Positions 1-9,121 of a stretch of DNA of 64,000 nt are shown piece after piece. The DNA comes from Haloarcula rara (lineage in GTDB: Archaea > Halobacteriota > Halobacteria > Halobacteriales > Haloarculaceae). The number at the start of each line of letters is the position of its first letter. Position 1 is the stretch's first letter. Where the stretch lies: contig NZ_CP119785.1 of assembly GCF_029338235.1 (NCBI RefSeq), positions 496,001 to 560,000 of the forward strand. The letters run 5' to 3'. The notes beneath the pieces were generated by a model. It saw only the letters and a list, made by a program, of their open reading frames with translations, had not been told where the DNA came from and ran no database searches. The translations under genes were made by a program, and so were the position numbers.

Positions 1-376
1 CGCCGACGACGACCTCGCCGGTGCGGTACTCCGCTTGCAGGAACTCGTGACACAGCAGCGTCGCGTCGTAGCCGACGATGGCGTCGTCTTCGACGGTGAT
101 GAGCTCCGGCCAGAACACGTCCGGCGTCGATTCGAGCCCCCAGGCGACGCCCTCGCCGACGGTCATCCCGAGACGACCCAACAGGTAGTTCTTGAGCCTG
201 AGACTCGGGGAGACCCGACAGACGAGAATGACGACGTAGTTGAGCATCACCCGCAGCCGGCCTTTCCCGTCCGGCCACGGGAACAGCGAGTTACGCGGCC
301 CCGGCGTCGCGACGCGATGGAGTCGGTCGTGGCGCCGCTCTGTCGCTGACTCGTCCGGCTCTGTCGCGTCGCTCAC
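1..376 (-). CDS. Hexapeptide-repeat acyltransferase, partial (C-terminus beyond left edge)
   Basis: A minus-strand frame runs open from a GTG at 376 off the left edge (about 125 codons visible). The N-terminus is acidic and polar, followed by a short hydrophobic stretch and then the start of left-handed beta-helix type sequence (VEDDAIVGYDATLLCHEF), as seen in haloarchaeal acetyltransferases of the maltose/galactoside acetyltransferase superfamily. Such enzymes transfer acyl groups from CoA to sugars or other small acceptors. The substrate cannot be told from this fragment. The GTG is the first start after an in-frame gap and is followed by MSD-like acidic residues typical of haloarchaeal N-termini. 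Family call moderate, substrate unknown. Confidence 0.6.
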   Translation of the reverse strand, partial: MSDATEPDESATERRHDRLHRVATPGPRNSLFPWPDGKGRLRVMLNYVVILVCRVSPSLRLKNYLLGRLGMTVGEGVAWGLESTPDVFWPELITVEDDAIVGYDATLLCHEFLQAEYRTGEVVVG

Positions 377-463
377 GCCTGTCGCTTGGACGGCGCCCCC
401 CTTGAACGCCTCGCTAGCAAAAGCAGGGACTGTCGTTACCGGCACCGAAACTATTGTTCCAAA

Positions 464-728
464 CAGCCAGAAAGCCCCGGGTTGCTACACTCGGGGGGCT
501 CGTTGCGCCCTTCGCTCACTTCGTTCGCTCCAGTGCTTACATCGCCCGCCTTCGTGTAGCAACCCGCCCCTTTCAGTCCCACCCAGGCCGGCTGGTCAAC
601 CGGCTACGGGCGGGACTGAAAGGGGCCGGACGCTCAGGGAGCGAGACGATGCAAGGACCACAGCGAACGTAGTGAGCGAGGACCGCAGCGAGTCACAGCC
701 CCTGAGCGTCCGGGGGCTTTCTGGCTGT
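464..728. repeat. Four-stem nested inverted-repeat element
   Basis: Between two genes lies a 265-bp unit with an outer inverted repeat (464-481 against 710-728; one unpaired G) enclosing three stems in series: 480-490/554-564 (11 bp, perfect), 567-580/612-625 (14 bp, perfect) and 628-639/700-711 (12 bp, perfect). It could fold as a multi-arm cruciform or a branched RNA. No credible protein is encoded here. It looks like a non-autonomous dispersed repeat of the MITE or REP kind, or a bidirectional terminator between convergent genes. Only one copy is visible in this window. Confidence 0.75.
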
Positions 729-794
729 CAGCAGTCACGCTATCGCTGGTTTGGCTTGCGTTAGTGAAAACGTCAAAAACGGAAACGACTCTTC

Positions 795-2084
795 CTAGTC
801 CCGGATCTCGTCCATGTGGTCGATGCGCTGCTGGACGAGGTCGGGCGTGCCGATGTCGTGGCGCACGCGCAGGCCCTCGGTCCCGGCCCGCTCCAGGGCG
901 CCCTCGGCGATGGCCTCGGCTTCGCTGATAGTGTCGGCGATACCGACGACAGCATACGAGCGAGAGGTCGTCGTGTAGATGCCGTCCTCGCGGTCGTCGA
1001 CGGAAGCGTAGAACAGCAGCGCGTCGCCGGCGTTCTCGGCGTCGATAGTCACTTTCGCGCCGGCCTCGGGGTCGGTCGGATAGCCGTCGGGGACGGCGTA
1101 CTTACAGACCGTCGCCTTGGGCTGGAAGGAGAGCTGGGGAATCGACCGCTCCTCGCGGGCGGCGACGAGCACGTCGAGGAAGTCCGTGTTGAGCACGGGC
1201 AGGGTGTTCATCGCTTCTGGGTCACCGAAGCGGGCGTTGAACTCCACGACGCGGGGACCAGTCTCGGTCAGCATGAACTGGCCGTACAGCACGCCCTTGT
1301 AGCCGTCCAGAGCGTCGACGGTGGCCCGAAGCACGTCGACAGCGGCGTCGTAGTCGTCCTCGGTCATGAACGGCAGCTCCAGGCTGGCGTCGGAGTAGCT
1401 GCCCATCCCACCTGTGTTTGGCCCCTCGTCGCCCTCGTAGGCGCGCTTGTGATCCTGGACGGCGGGCGTGACTCGGAGCTGGCCGTTGGCGACGAGTGCC
1501 TGAACGGTGAACTCCTCGCCGACGAGGCGCTCTTCGAGGACGACGCGGTCGTACTCCGACTCGCGGAGGTACTCCTTTGCCTCCTCGGCGGTACACTGGT
1601 CACCGATGACGCGGACGCCCTTGCCACCGGTCAGCCCGGCGGGCTTCACCGCTAAATCGCCGTCGTACTCGTCGATGTAGTCGCAGGCGGCGTCCATGTC
1701 GTCGAACGTCTCGAAGTCCGGACAGCCGGGGATGTCGTGTTCGGCCATGAACCGGCGCTGGAAGGCCTTATCCGTCTCGATGCGGGCCTCGTCGGCCTGC
1801 GGACCGAAGGCGTAGACGCCCGCTTCGTCGAGCGCGTCGGCGACGCCGGCCGCCAGCGGCGCCTCCGGGCCGACGACGGCGAGGGTCGCGCCGACGTCCT
1901 CGGCGTACTCGGTGACGGCCTGCGGGTTGGTCGTCTCCAGCGTCTCGAACCCCTCGGCGAGGTCGACGATACCGGGGTTTCGGTTGCCCGCACAGGCGTA
2001 GAGGTCGGCGTCGGAGTCTGCGAGCGCACGCGCGACGGCGTGTTCGCGGCCGCCGCCACCCACGAGCAGCACTGTCTCTGTCAT
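795..2084 (-). CDS. purD: Phosphoribosylamine-glycine ligase (GARS)
   Basis: This 429-residue ATP-grasp enzyme makes glycinamide ribonucleotide from phosphoribosylamine, glycine and ATP, the second step of de novo purine synthesis, in the cytoplasm. The N-terminus has the nucleotide-binding stretch VLLVGGGGREHAVARAL; the glycine-rich ATP-grasp loop KPAGLTGGKGVRV lies near residue 150, and GNTGGMGSYSD and VVEFNARFGDPE mark the active site of the family. Length matches PurD. The start at 2084 is the first Met and gives the usual N-terminus. It stands alone, divergent from the YyaL-type gene with 92 bp between the starts. Confidence 0.95.
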   Translation of the reverse strand: MTETVLLVGGGGREHAVARALADSDADLYACAGNRNPGIVDLAEGFETLETTNPQAVTEYAEDVGATLAVVGPEAPLAAGVADALDEAGVYAFGPQADEARIETDKAFQRRFMAEHDIPGCPDFETFDDMDAACDYIDEYDGDLAVKPAGLTGGKGVRVIGDQCTAEEAKEYLRESEYDRVVLEERLVGEEFTVQALVANGQLRVTPAVQDHKRAYEGDEGPNTGGMGSYSDASLELPFMTEDDYDAAVDVLRATVDALDGYKGVLYGQFMLTETGPRVVEFNARFGDPEAMNTLPVLNTDFLDVLVAAREERSIPQLSFQPKATVCKYAVPDGYPTDPEAGAKVTIDAENAGDALLFYASVDDREDGIYTTTSRSYAVVGIADTISEAEAIAEGALERAGTEGLRVRHDIGTPDLVQQRIDHMDEIRD

Positions 2085-2176
2085 ACCCGATATCCCAGTC
2101 GGTACCGGCCTAAATGTTGCCTTTCGCCGGCCCCGATGACCGACTCCTTTTGAGGCCGGCCCGCCGAAGCACAGTC

Positions 2177-4363
2177 ATGAGCGACAGCGCCGACCCCACC
2201 GAGCGGAACCGCCTCGACGAGGCCGAGAGCCCCTATCTGCGCCAGCACGCCGACAACCCAGTCAACTGGCAGCCGTGGGACGAGCAGGCCCTCCAGGCCG
2301 CGAAAGAACGGGACGTCCCCATCTTCCTCTCTATCGGCTACGCCGCCTGTCACTGGTGTCACGTCATGGAGGAGGAGAGCTTCCAGGACGAGGCCGTCGC
2401 CGAGACCCTGAACGAAAACTTCGTCCCGGTCAAGGTCGACCGCGAGGAGCGGCCCGACCTCGACAGCGTCTACATGAGCATCTGCCAGCAGGTGACCGGC
2501 GGCGGCGGATGGCCCCTCTCCGCGTGGCTCACACCCGACGGGAAGCCCTTCTACGTCGGGACGTACTTCCCGCCCGAGGAGAAACACGGCCGTCCCGGCT
2601 TTGCCCAGCTCCTGGACCGGCTCGCCAACTCCTGGTCGGACCCCGAACAGCGCAGTGAGATGGAGAACCGGGCCCAGCAGTGGACCGACGCCATCGAGAG
2701 CGACCTCGAAGCGGTCGGCGAGCCCGGCGACCCCGACGAGAACATCATCGGGACGGCCGCGACGGTCGCCCACCGCGGTGCGGACCGCGACCACGGCGGC
2801 TGGGGGTCGGGCGGGCCGAAGTTCCCCCAGACCGGTCGTCTCCACGCATTATTGCGGGCCCACGCAGACGGGGAGCGACCGAGCGGCGGCGGGCTCGCCG
2901 GACCACAGGGCGGCGACGGGCCGTCCGACGACTACCTCACGGTCGTCGAACAGACCCTCAACGCGATGGCCGACCGCGGGCTGTACGACCACGTCGGCGG
3001 CGGCTTCCACCGCTACTCGACGGACATGCAGTGGGCGGTGCCCCACTTCGAGAAGATGCTGTACGACAACGCCGAGATTCCGCGGGCCTTCCTCGCGGGG
3101 TATCAGGCCATCGGCAACGAACGCTACGCCGCCGTAGTCCGGGAGACGTTCGAGTTCGTCCAGCGGGAACTTCAGCACGAGGACGGGGGCTTCTTCAGCA
3201 CGCTGGACGCAGTGAGCAGGCCACCCGTGAGCGACCAGGACGCCGACACCGAAGAGGGCGCCTTCTACGTCTGGACGCCCGAGCAGGTCCACGACGCCGT
3301 CGCGGACGAGCAGGCGGCGGATATCTTATGTGAGTACTTCGGCGTCAGCGACGGGGGCAACTTCGAAGGCGCGACCGTCCTGGGCGTGCGAAAGCCCGTC
3401 GAGGTCCTGGCCGAGGAGTACGAACTGAGCGAGGCCGAGCTGACCGAGAAGCTGGAGACGGCCCTCAACGAGGCCTTCGAGGCCCGCGAGGAGCGCCCGC
3501 GGCCCGCCCGCGACGAGAAGATACTGGCCGGCTGGAACGGGCTGATGATATCGACGCTGGCCGAGGGCGCCGTGGTGCTCGACGACGCCTACGCCGACGT
3601 GGCCGCCGACGCGCTGGCGTTCGTCCGCGAGCACCTCTGGGACGAGGGAGAGCACCGGCTCTCGCGACGCTTCAAGGACGGCGACGTGGCTATCGACGGC
3701 TATCTGGAGGACTACGCGTTCCTCGGTCGGGGCGCCGTCGACCTGTATCAGGCCACCGGCGAGGTCGACTATCTGGCGTTCGCGCTGGAGCTGGCCGACG
3801 CTATCGTCGAGGCGTTCTGGGACAGCGAGGAGGGGACGCTGTATTTCACCCCGACCGGCGGCGAGGCGCTCGTCGCCCGCCCGCAGGAGCTGACCGACCA
3901 GTCCACGCCCTCCAGCACCGGCGTCGCGGTCTCCCTGCTGCTGGAACTGTCCCACTTCGGCGAGGACGACCGCCTCGCCGACGTGGCCGAGCAGGTCATC
4001 CGGAGCCACGCCGACCGGGTCTCGGCGAACCCGCTCCAGCACGCCTCGCTCACCCTCGCGACGGACACCTACGAGCGGGGGTCGCTCGAACTGACGCTCG
4101 TCTGTGACCCGGCCGACCCGCCCGGCGAGTGGACCGAGACGCTCGCCGACCGGTACGTCCCGCGTCGACTGCTGGCCTGGCGGCCCGACGACGACGGCGC
4201 GTTCCAGTCCTGGCTCGAGGGCCTGGGCCTCGAGGAGGCACCGCCGATATGGGCCGGTCGCGACGCCGCCGACGGCGAACCGACGGTGTACGCCTGCCGG
4301 GACTTCGCCTGTTCGCCGCCCCGGCACGACCTCGATGAGGCCCTCGACTGGGGCGAGAACTAG
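2177..4363 (+). CDS. YyaL/SPATA20-type thioredoxin-fold protein (DUF255)
   Basis: A 728-residue protein of the conserved DUF255 family: an N-terminal thioredoxin-like domain followed by an alpha/alpha toroid domain resembling glycosidases or N-acylglucosamine epimerases. The start chosen is the ATG at 2177, giving MSDSADPTERNRL and then the hallmark ESPYLRQHADNPVNW; a frame opening 63 bp earlier has no family similarity. The redox pair is CHWCH with Cys58 and Cys61. Later motifs include GGGFHRYSTD and VPHFEKMLYDNA, both typical. Family members are cytoplasmic; their substrate is not established. Complete and full length. Family call strong, function unknown. Confidence 0.9.
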   Translation: MSDSADPTERNRLDEAESPYLRQHADNPVNWQPWDEQALQAAKERDVPIFLSIGYAACHWCHVMEEESFQDEAVAETLNENFVPVKVDREERPDLDSVYMSICQQVTGGGGWPLSAWLTPDGKPFYVGTYFPPEEKHGRPGFAQLLDRLANSWSDPEQRSEMENRAQQWTDAIESDLEAVGEPGDPDENIIGTAATVAHRGADRDHGGWGSGGPKFPQTGRLHALLRAHADGERPSGGGLAGPQGGDGPSDDYLTVVEQTLNAMADRGLYDHVGGGFHRYSTDMQWAVPHFEKMLYDNAEIPRAFLAGYQAIGNERYAAVVRETFEFVQRELQHEDGGFFSTLDAVSRPPVSDQDADTEEGAFYVWTPEQVHDAVADEQAADILCEYFGVSDGGNFEGATVLGVRKPVEVLAEEYELSEAELTEKLETALNEAFEAREERPRPARDEKILAGWNGLMISTLAEGAVVLDDAYADVAADALAFVREHLWDEGEHRLSRRFKDGDVAIDGYLEDYAFLGRGAVDLYQATGEVDYLAFALELADAIVEAFWDSEEGTLYFTPTGGEALVARPQELTDQSTPSSTGVAVSLLLELSHFGEDDRLADVAEQVIRSHADRVSANPLQHASLTLATDTYERGSLELTLVCDPADPPGEWTETLADRYVPRRLLAWRPDDDGAFQSWLEGLGLEEAPPIWAGRDAADGEPTVYACRDFACSPPRHDLDEALDWGEN

Positions 4364-4374
4364 CCCGGCGCCGC

Positions 4375-5136
4375 TCAGTAGTGCTTGAACAGGAGCCCTC
4401 TGACGTCGTCTTTCGTCCGGACCGTCTCCGTCGTCCCGTCCGGCAGGTCGACCTCGTACGGCGAGTCGCTCCCGCCCTCGCGCCACTTGTCCTCGTGGTC
4501 TGTCAGTAGCTGGTTAGCAGCCGAGAGGACCGCGCCCGGTCCGTCGCTGGCCGCTGCCGAGGTCGACGTGCTGCCGCCACTATCGCCGCTCTCCGTCTCC
4601 GTGCCCGTATCGGTCCCGTCGCTCTCCGTCTCCGCGCCCACGTCAGTCCCGTCTCCAGCCTCGTCACTCGCCGCCTCGTCACCCGCGTCAGCGCCCTCCT
4701 CCGCATCGCTATCGGCGTCCGTCTCCGCCGCCGACGGTGTCTCCGATGACGACTCGTCGGTCTCACCACTCTCCGTCACCTCGCTCTCGGCTGCGCTCGC
4801 CGCGTCGTCGCCCTCGACCTCGGCGAGTCGCGCCGCGAACTCCCCGACCCCCAGCGTCGAGAGCAGCTCGCCCCGCATGGTCTCGGCGTCGATGCCGCTG
4901 CCGGGGACCCCTTCGACGTCAGTCGCGACCGCCTGGAGTGCCCCGAACTCGGCTGTGGCGATTCGTTCGTGGGCGACGTCGCCCTGCTGCTCGGGGGGCG
5001 TGTACGTGTCGAGGAGATACTGGACGACATCCGTCGTCCGGATGTGGCCGTACGTGTCGATGTACGCCGCCTCTATCTCTTCCTGAATCGCCTCCAGACG
5101 CTCACGCTGTGACTCGGTGACGGTAATCTCGGGCAT
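4375..5136 (-). CDS. Haloarchaeal hypothetical protein with acidic Ser/Thr/Glu linker
   Basis: A 253-residue protein in three parts. Residues 1-115 are helical and may bind DNA or a partner (segments such as RTTDVVQYLLDTY resemble a small helical domain). Residues 116-200 are a low-complexity linker of Glu, Ser, Thr, Asp and Gly. The C-terminal 45 residues form a compact domain ending TKDDVRGLLFKHY. There is no signal peptide or membrane segment. It converges on the YyaL-type gene with 11 bp between stops. I do not recognise a characterised family; it looks like a conserved haloarchaeal protein. Confidence 0.75.
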   Translation of the reverse strand: MPEITVTESQRERLEAIQEEIEAAYIDTYGHIRTTDVVQYLLDTYTPPEQQGDVAHERIATAEFGALQAVATDVEGVPGSGIDAETMRGELLSTLGVGEFAARLAEVEGDDAASAAESEVTESGETDESSSETPSAAETDADSDAEEGADAGDEAASDEAGDGTDVGAETESDGTDTGTETESGDSGGSTSTSAAASDGPGAVLSAANQLLTDHEDKWREGGSDSPYEVDLPDGTTETVRTKDDVRGLLFKHY

Positions 5137-5300
5137 TAGTACCCAAGTTTCTATCGTCCAGGTTCGTGTAGTTTACCCCCGATCCAGCGGCCGGACGAGG
5201 CGTCCCAGCGTCGAGGCTATCGCGATTCGACGGCGGCTCCCGGCCCGCTCGTTCGCGCAGTGCAAGCGGTTATCACTCCCGCCCGGAGTAGGGTACGGCC

Positions 5301-5768
5301 ATGGCCCGGGCTGAGAGGGTACGGCATGTGGAGCGGGTGTTCGAGGCGTTCAACGACCACGACGCGGACGGTATCGTCGCCGAGATGGCCGCCGAGGGGA
5401 CCTTTACCGACCCGTTCCAGGACGAACCGCTCGCGAGAGACGAGTTCCACGAGATGTGTGTCGGCTTCTTCGACGTGTTCCCCGACGCCAGGTGGGAGCG
5501 CGAGCGGGTTATCGGGGGTCAGGACAGCACTGTCGCCGTGCAGGCGACGCTGTACGGGACGTTCGCGGAACCGCTGGAACACGTCCCCCCGACCGGCGAG
5601 TCGCTCGCACTGCCCGCCGTCTCGCTGTTTACGATGTCCGAGGCGGGTATCACGACGTGGCGGGACTATTGGGACCAGGCGACGTTCAGACGGCAGCTCG
5701 GCCTCTCGTTTCCGGCGGTCCTGGGACACCTGCCGCGGATGCTCCGGTGGAAACTCCGAGAGCTGTAA
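5301..5768 (+). CDS. SnoaL-like ester cyclase / NTF2-fold protein
   Basis: A 155-residue NTF2-like protein. The N-terminus (VERVFEAFNDHDADGIVAEM, then FTDP) and the later stretch FFDVFPDARWERERVI match the SnoaL-like polyketide cyclase family, in which the cone-shaped fold holds a small hydrophobic substrate. No biosynthetic neighbours are present, so its substrate is unknown and it may not be a cyclase in the strict sense. The C-terminal 30 residues (RRQLGLSFPAVLGHLPRML onward) form an extra basic helix. It converges with the histidine kinase gene, 10 bp between stops. Confidence 0.7.
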   Translation: MARAERVRHVERVFEAFNDHDADGIVAEMAAEGTFTDPFQDEPLARDEFHEMCVGFFDVFPDARWERERVIGGQDSTVAVQATLYGTFAEPLEHVPPTGESLALPAVSLFTMSEAGITTWRDYWDQATFRRQLGLSFPAVLGHLPRMLRWKLREL

Positions 5769-5778
5769 GCCGCGCCGC

Positions 5779-7575
5779 TCAGTCGTCGACGAACTCGACA
5801 CCGGTAATCTCGAAACGGGCGCCCCCATCAGCACTCGTCGCCGCCCGAATCGACCAGCCGTGTGCCTCGGCCACCTGCTTGACGATGTTCAGTCCGAAGC
5901 CGGTGCCCTCGCCGCTCGTCGAGTAACCGACCCGGAAGACGCGGTCGCGTTCGGTCACGGGAATGCCCGACCCGTCGTCGGCCACGTAGAAGCCGTCGTC
6001 GAGGCGCCCGACGGTTATCGAGACGTCCTGCCCGCCGTGGTTTATCGCGTTTGCAAAGAGGTTCTCAAACAGGTGCCTGAGCCGCGATTCCTCGGCGACG
6101 ATGGTGGCGTCCGTCCGCACGGAGAGTGCGTCCGACGACACGCCGGTCGTCCTGGCACACGCCCTCGCGAGGGCCGGAAGCCGGACCGGCGCTGGGTCGG
6201 ATTCCGTCTCGCCGTGTCGCGCGAGGGTCACCAGATTGTCGATGAGACGCTCCATCCGAGCCACAGTGTCGTGACAGCGTTCGAGTGACTCCTCGTCGTC
6301 GGTCTCGATCAGGTCCAGTGACGCCGAAAGCGTCCGGAGCGGGTTCCGGAGGTCGTGGCTCACCACCGTCACGAACTCGTCGAGGCGGTCGTTCTGGCGC
6401 CTGAGTTCGCGTTCGCGCTCCTTCCGGGTCGAGATATCGCGGAAGTACCCCTGGTTGTAGTACTCCCCGTCGATTTCGACAGTCTGGGCGCTTATCTCTA
6501 CGGGTATCTGTTCGCCGTCCGCGTCGACGACGGCGAGCTCGACCTGCTCCCCGAGCGTCTCGTCACGGCCCCCGCCGGAACCGACGTGTTCACTGAACAG
6601 CTCGGCGTACTCCTTGGCCTTCTCTGGGGGATGGAGCGCCGTCTGGTCGAGCCCGACTATCTCCTCGCGGGACCGGCCGAGCAGCCGTGTCGCCGCCTGG
6701 TTGGTCTCGCGGATTTCGCCGGACTCGGCGTCGGCGACGAAGACTGCGTCCGGGGCACCGTCGAGCAGCGTCTGATACCACTCTTTGGTCTGGGCGATAT
6801 TCTGTTCCCGTTCCTTGCGCTCGGTGATGTCCCGTATCGTCCCACGGACACGCTGGCAGGCACCGTCCTCGAACTGCGGGTCGGCCCGCGTGCGCACCCA
6901 CTTCTCGGTGCCGTCGGCGGCGGTGATTCGAACCTCGATATCGTACGGCTCGCCGTCCGCTAACGCCCCCGACACGGCGTCACGAACCCTATCTCGGTCG
7001 TCCGGGTGATAGAACCGCTCGATATCCCGCTCTGGCCCCGGCTCGTAGTCTGCATCGACGCCGTAGATGTCGTACACCTGGTCGGTGAAGTAGGCCGCTT
7101 CTTCCCGTGGATTGTACTCCCAGGCCCCCACGTCGGCGAGGTCCTGGGTCTTCTCTAGTAGCTCGTTTTTCCGTTCCAGTTCCCGCTCCGCGCGAAACTG
7201 CGCCACCGCCCGACTGACCCTGTTCGCGAGGAGTTCGTACTGGTCCGTCCCGGTCGCTTTCTGGAGATAATCCGTCGCTCCGAGGGTGAGCGCCTCGCTC
7301 GCGACTTCCTCGCTCCCCTTGCCGGTGAAGAGAATAAACGGGAGGTCGGGGTGGTCCTCGCGGACGGCTTCGAGGAACTCGAGGCCGTTCATCTCGGGCA
7401 TCTCGTAATCGGAGACGATACAGTCGACCGCCGGCGTGAGTCGGTCCAGTCCATCGGCCCCGCTCAGGGCGGTCTCGATGGTGAGGCGGTCGTCGTCGCG
7501 CTGGAGAAATTCGGCTGTCAGGTCGGCGAAATCAGGGTCGTCGTCGACATGGAGAATACGAATCGCGTCACCCAT
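5779..7575 (-). CDS. Hybrid receiver-PAS-PAS sensor histidine kinase
   Basis: A 598-residue soluble signalling protein. Order: an N-terminal receiver domain (IRILHVDDDPDF; likely phospho-acceptor Asp56 in CIVSDYEMP), a PAS domain with PAC motif ending in DITERKERE, a second PAS/PAC (ending DISTRKERE), a HisKA dimerisation helix with the H-box VVSHDLRNPL, and a C-terminal HATPase (N-box NLFANAINHG, G-box DDGSGIP and GFGLNIV). There are no membrane segments, so it senses a cytoplasmic cue through the PAS domains. The start at 7575 is preferred to one five codons upstream because the receiver domain begins at once. The dedicated output partner is not adjacent, as is common in haloarchaea. Confidence 0.92.
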   Translation of the reverse strand: MGDAIRILHVDDDPDFADLTAEFLQRDDDRLTIETALSGADGLDRLTPAVDCIVSDYEMPEMNGLEFLEAVREDHPDLPFILFTGKGSEEVASEALTLGATDYLQKATGTDQYELLANRVSRAVAQFRAERELERKNELLEKTQDLADVGAWEYNPREEAAYFTDQVYDIYGVDADYEPGPERDIERFYHPDDRDRVRDAVSGALADGEPYDIEVRITAADGTEKWVRTRADPQFEDGACQRVRGTIRDITERKEREQNIAQTKEWYQTLLDGAPDAVFVADAESGEIRETNQAATRLLGRSREEIVGLDQTALHPPEKAKEYAELFSEHVGSGGGRDETLGEQVELAVVDADGEQIPVEISAQTVEIDGEYYNQGYFRDISTRKERERELRRQNDRLDEFVTVVSHDLRNPLRTLSASLDLIETDDEESLERCHDTVARMERLIDNLVTLARHGETESDPAPVRLPALARACARTTGVSSDALSVRTDATIVAEESRLRHLFENLFANAINHGGQDVSITVGRLDDGFYVADDGSGIPVTERDRVFRVGYSTSGEGTGFGLNIVKQVAEAHGWSIRAATSADGGARFEITGVEFVDD

Positions 7576-7720
7576 ACTCTCCATATACACGCACGTTGTA
7601 TGTCATAGTTCCTCGGGTTCCTGGAGTTCGCTGGCGACCCGCTGTCCGCTGGCTCGGGCCCGACACCGTCACGAGTCGGACAACCCTAGCCTGATTCCCC
7701 AGCCCCCCGTTGCCGTCAGT

Positions 7721-8029
7721 ATGCCGACCGTCTACATCACGGCACCACGGGACGTGGCCCCGGAGATTGCCCGCACACTTGTCGAGGAACGACTGGCGGC
7801 GTGCGTGAACCGCTTTGGCTGTGACTCCGTCTATCGCTGGGACGACGAGATTCAGACCGACGAAGAGGCGGTCCTCCTGGCGAAGACGACCGACGAGCGA
7901 TACGCCGCCCTCCGTGACCGGGTCGTCGACCTCCACCCCTACGAGGTCCCGTGTATCGAACGGTTCGACGAGAGCGATATCCTCGAGGCGTTCGGGGACT
8001 GGCGCGACGAGAGCGTCGGGGAGAGGTAA
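7721..8029 (+). CDS. cutA: CutA1-type divalent-cation tolerance protein
   Basis: A 102-residue protein that matches the CutA1 family over its whole length: MPTVYITAPRDVAPEIARTL, then LAACVNRFG, a YRWDDEIQTDEEA stretch and HPYEVPCIERF. Family members are trimeric, ferredoxin-like proteins linked to copper or divalent cation tolerance, with unsettled molecular function. The ATG at 7721 gives the standard N-terminus; a longer frame upstream is unrelated to the family. It is divergent from the histidine kinase gene and converges on the hydroxyacid dehydrogenase gene. Confidence 0.92.
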   Translation: MPTVYITAPRDVAPEIARTLVEERLAACVNRFGCDSVYRWDDEIQTDEEAVLLAKTTDERYAALRDRVVDLHPYEVPCIERFDESDILEAFGDWRDESVGER

Positions 8030-8068
8030 GACATCTCGCGCCGAGGGGCGAGCAAGCGGTGGCGGTGC

Positions 8069-9046
8069 TTACTCCGTGACCTCGTCCGCGAGGGCGTCGC
8101 GGTTCACCGTCGACGGGGGCACGCCGCCGTCGTGGACGGTCCTGACGTTCGCGGCGGCCCGCTGGCTCATTCGGGCCAGCGCTTCCTCGGTGACGCCGCC
8201 GACGTGGGGGGTCAACACCACGTCGTCGCGGTCGAACAGCGGGTGGTCCTCCGCCGGTGGCTCCTCGGCGAACGTATCCAGCCCCGCGGCGCCCAGGGTG
8301 TCGGTCTCAAGCGCCTCCAAGAGCGCATCTTCGTCGACAATCGGCCCCCGGGCGGTGTTGATGAGGACGCCGCGCTCGCCCAGCGCCGCCAGTTCATCGG
8401 TCGAGATAGCGTGTCGGGTCTCCTGGGTCAGCGGCGCGTGGACGCTCACCGCGTCCGACCGGGCGAACAGCGCACCGAAATCGGTGACCCGCTCGACCCG
8501 TGCCGGGACGTCGTCGTCGGGAACGTACGGGTCGTACATGAGCACCTCCTGACCGATGCCGTGAGCCAGGTCCGAGGTCTCTCTGGCGATGGCACCGAAG
8601 CCGAACAGGCCCAGCGTGTTGCCGGTCAGTTCCCGGCCGGTGTAGGCCCCGCGGTCCCAGCCGCCGCCCCGGACGTGCCGGTCGGCGCTCCGGTGATTGC
8701 GCCGCAGCGCGAACAGGAGCGAGAGCGCGTGTTCCGCGACCGAGCGTGAGTTCGCACCGGGCGTGTTACAGACGACGATACCCCGCTCCGAGGCCGCCTC
8801 GATGTCGACGTTGTCCAGTCCCGCCCCGTGTTTGGCGATACCCTGTAATCGGTCCGCCCTGTCGATGACGGCGGCGTCGAGCTCGGCGACCCTGACGATG
8901 ACGGCGTCGTAGCTGCCGATATCGTCCAGTGCGGCGTCGACGCTGTCGTACTCGTCCATCCCGGTACAGTCGGCGAAGTCGGCTATCGACTCCGGTCCGG
9001 ACGGGTCTATCTGCTCCGGAACCAGCACGTCCCAAGTTTCAGCCAT
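8069..9046 (-). CDS. D-2-hydroxyacid dehydrogenase (phosphoglycerate dehydrogenase-like, no ACT domain)
   Basis: A 325-residue NAD-dependent dehydrogenase of the D-isomer-specific family. Seen: the dinucleotide fold GLFGFGAIARETSDLA, the catalytic Arg region NTARGPIVDEDALLEAL, a Glu in the FAEEPP segment and the catalytic His in VVLTPHVGG. It reduces a 2-oxoacid or oxidises a D-2-hydroxyacid. It lacks the ACT and intervening domains of full-length SerA (about 530 residues), so it may be a short phosphoglycerate dehydrogenase or a glyoxylate/hydroxypyruvate reductase. The start at 9046 gives MAETWDVLVPEQ; the five-codon longer alternative is less likely. Confidence 0.85.
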   Translation of the reverse strand: MAETWDVLVPEQIDPSGPESIADFADCTGMDEYDSVDAALDDIGSYDAVIVRVAELDAAVIDRADRLQGIAKHGAGLDNVDIEAASERGIVVCNTPGANSRSVAEHALSLLFALRRNHRSADRHVRGGGWDRGAYTGRELTGNTLGLFGFGAIARETSDLAHGIGQEVLMYDPYVPDDDVPARVERVTDFGALFARSDAVSVHAPLTQETRHAISTDELAALGERGVLINTARGPIVDEDALLEALETDTLGAAGLDTFAEEPPAEDHPLFDRDDVVLTPHVGGVTEEALARMSQRAAANVRTVHDGGVPPSTVNRDALADEVTE

Positions 9047-9121
9047 ATAACAACTCCACACGGGGGAGAAGTAAAAGTACGTGTGCCGCTCCGGCTCCGG
9101 GGGACGTGTGCCGCCGTCGCC

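Noticed and set aside
240..764. 174-aa and shorter plus-strand frames in the first 800 bases
   Set aside because: They run through the inverted repeat and the antisense of the acyltransferase, with no family likeness.
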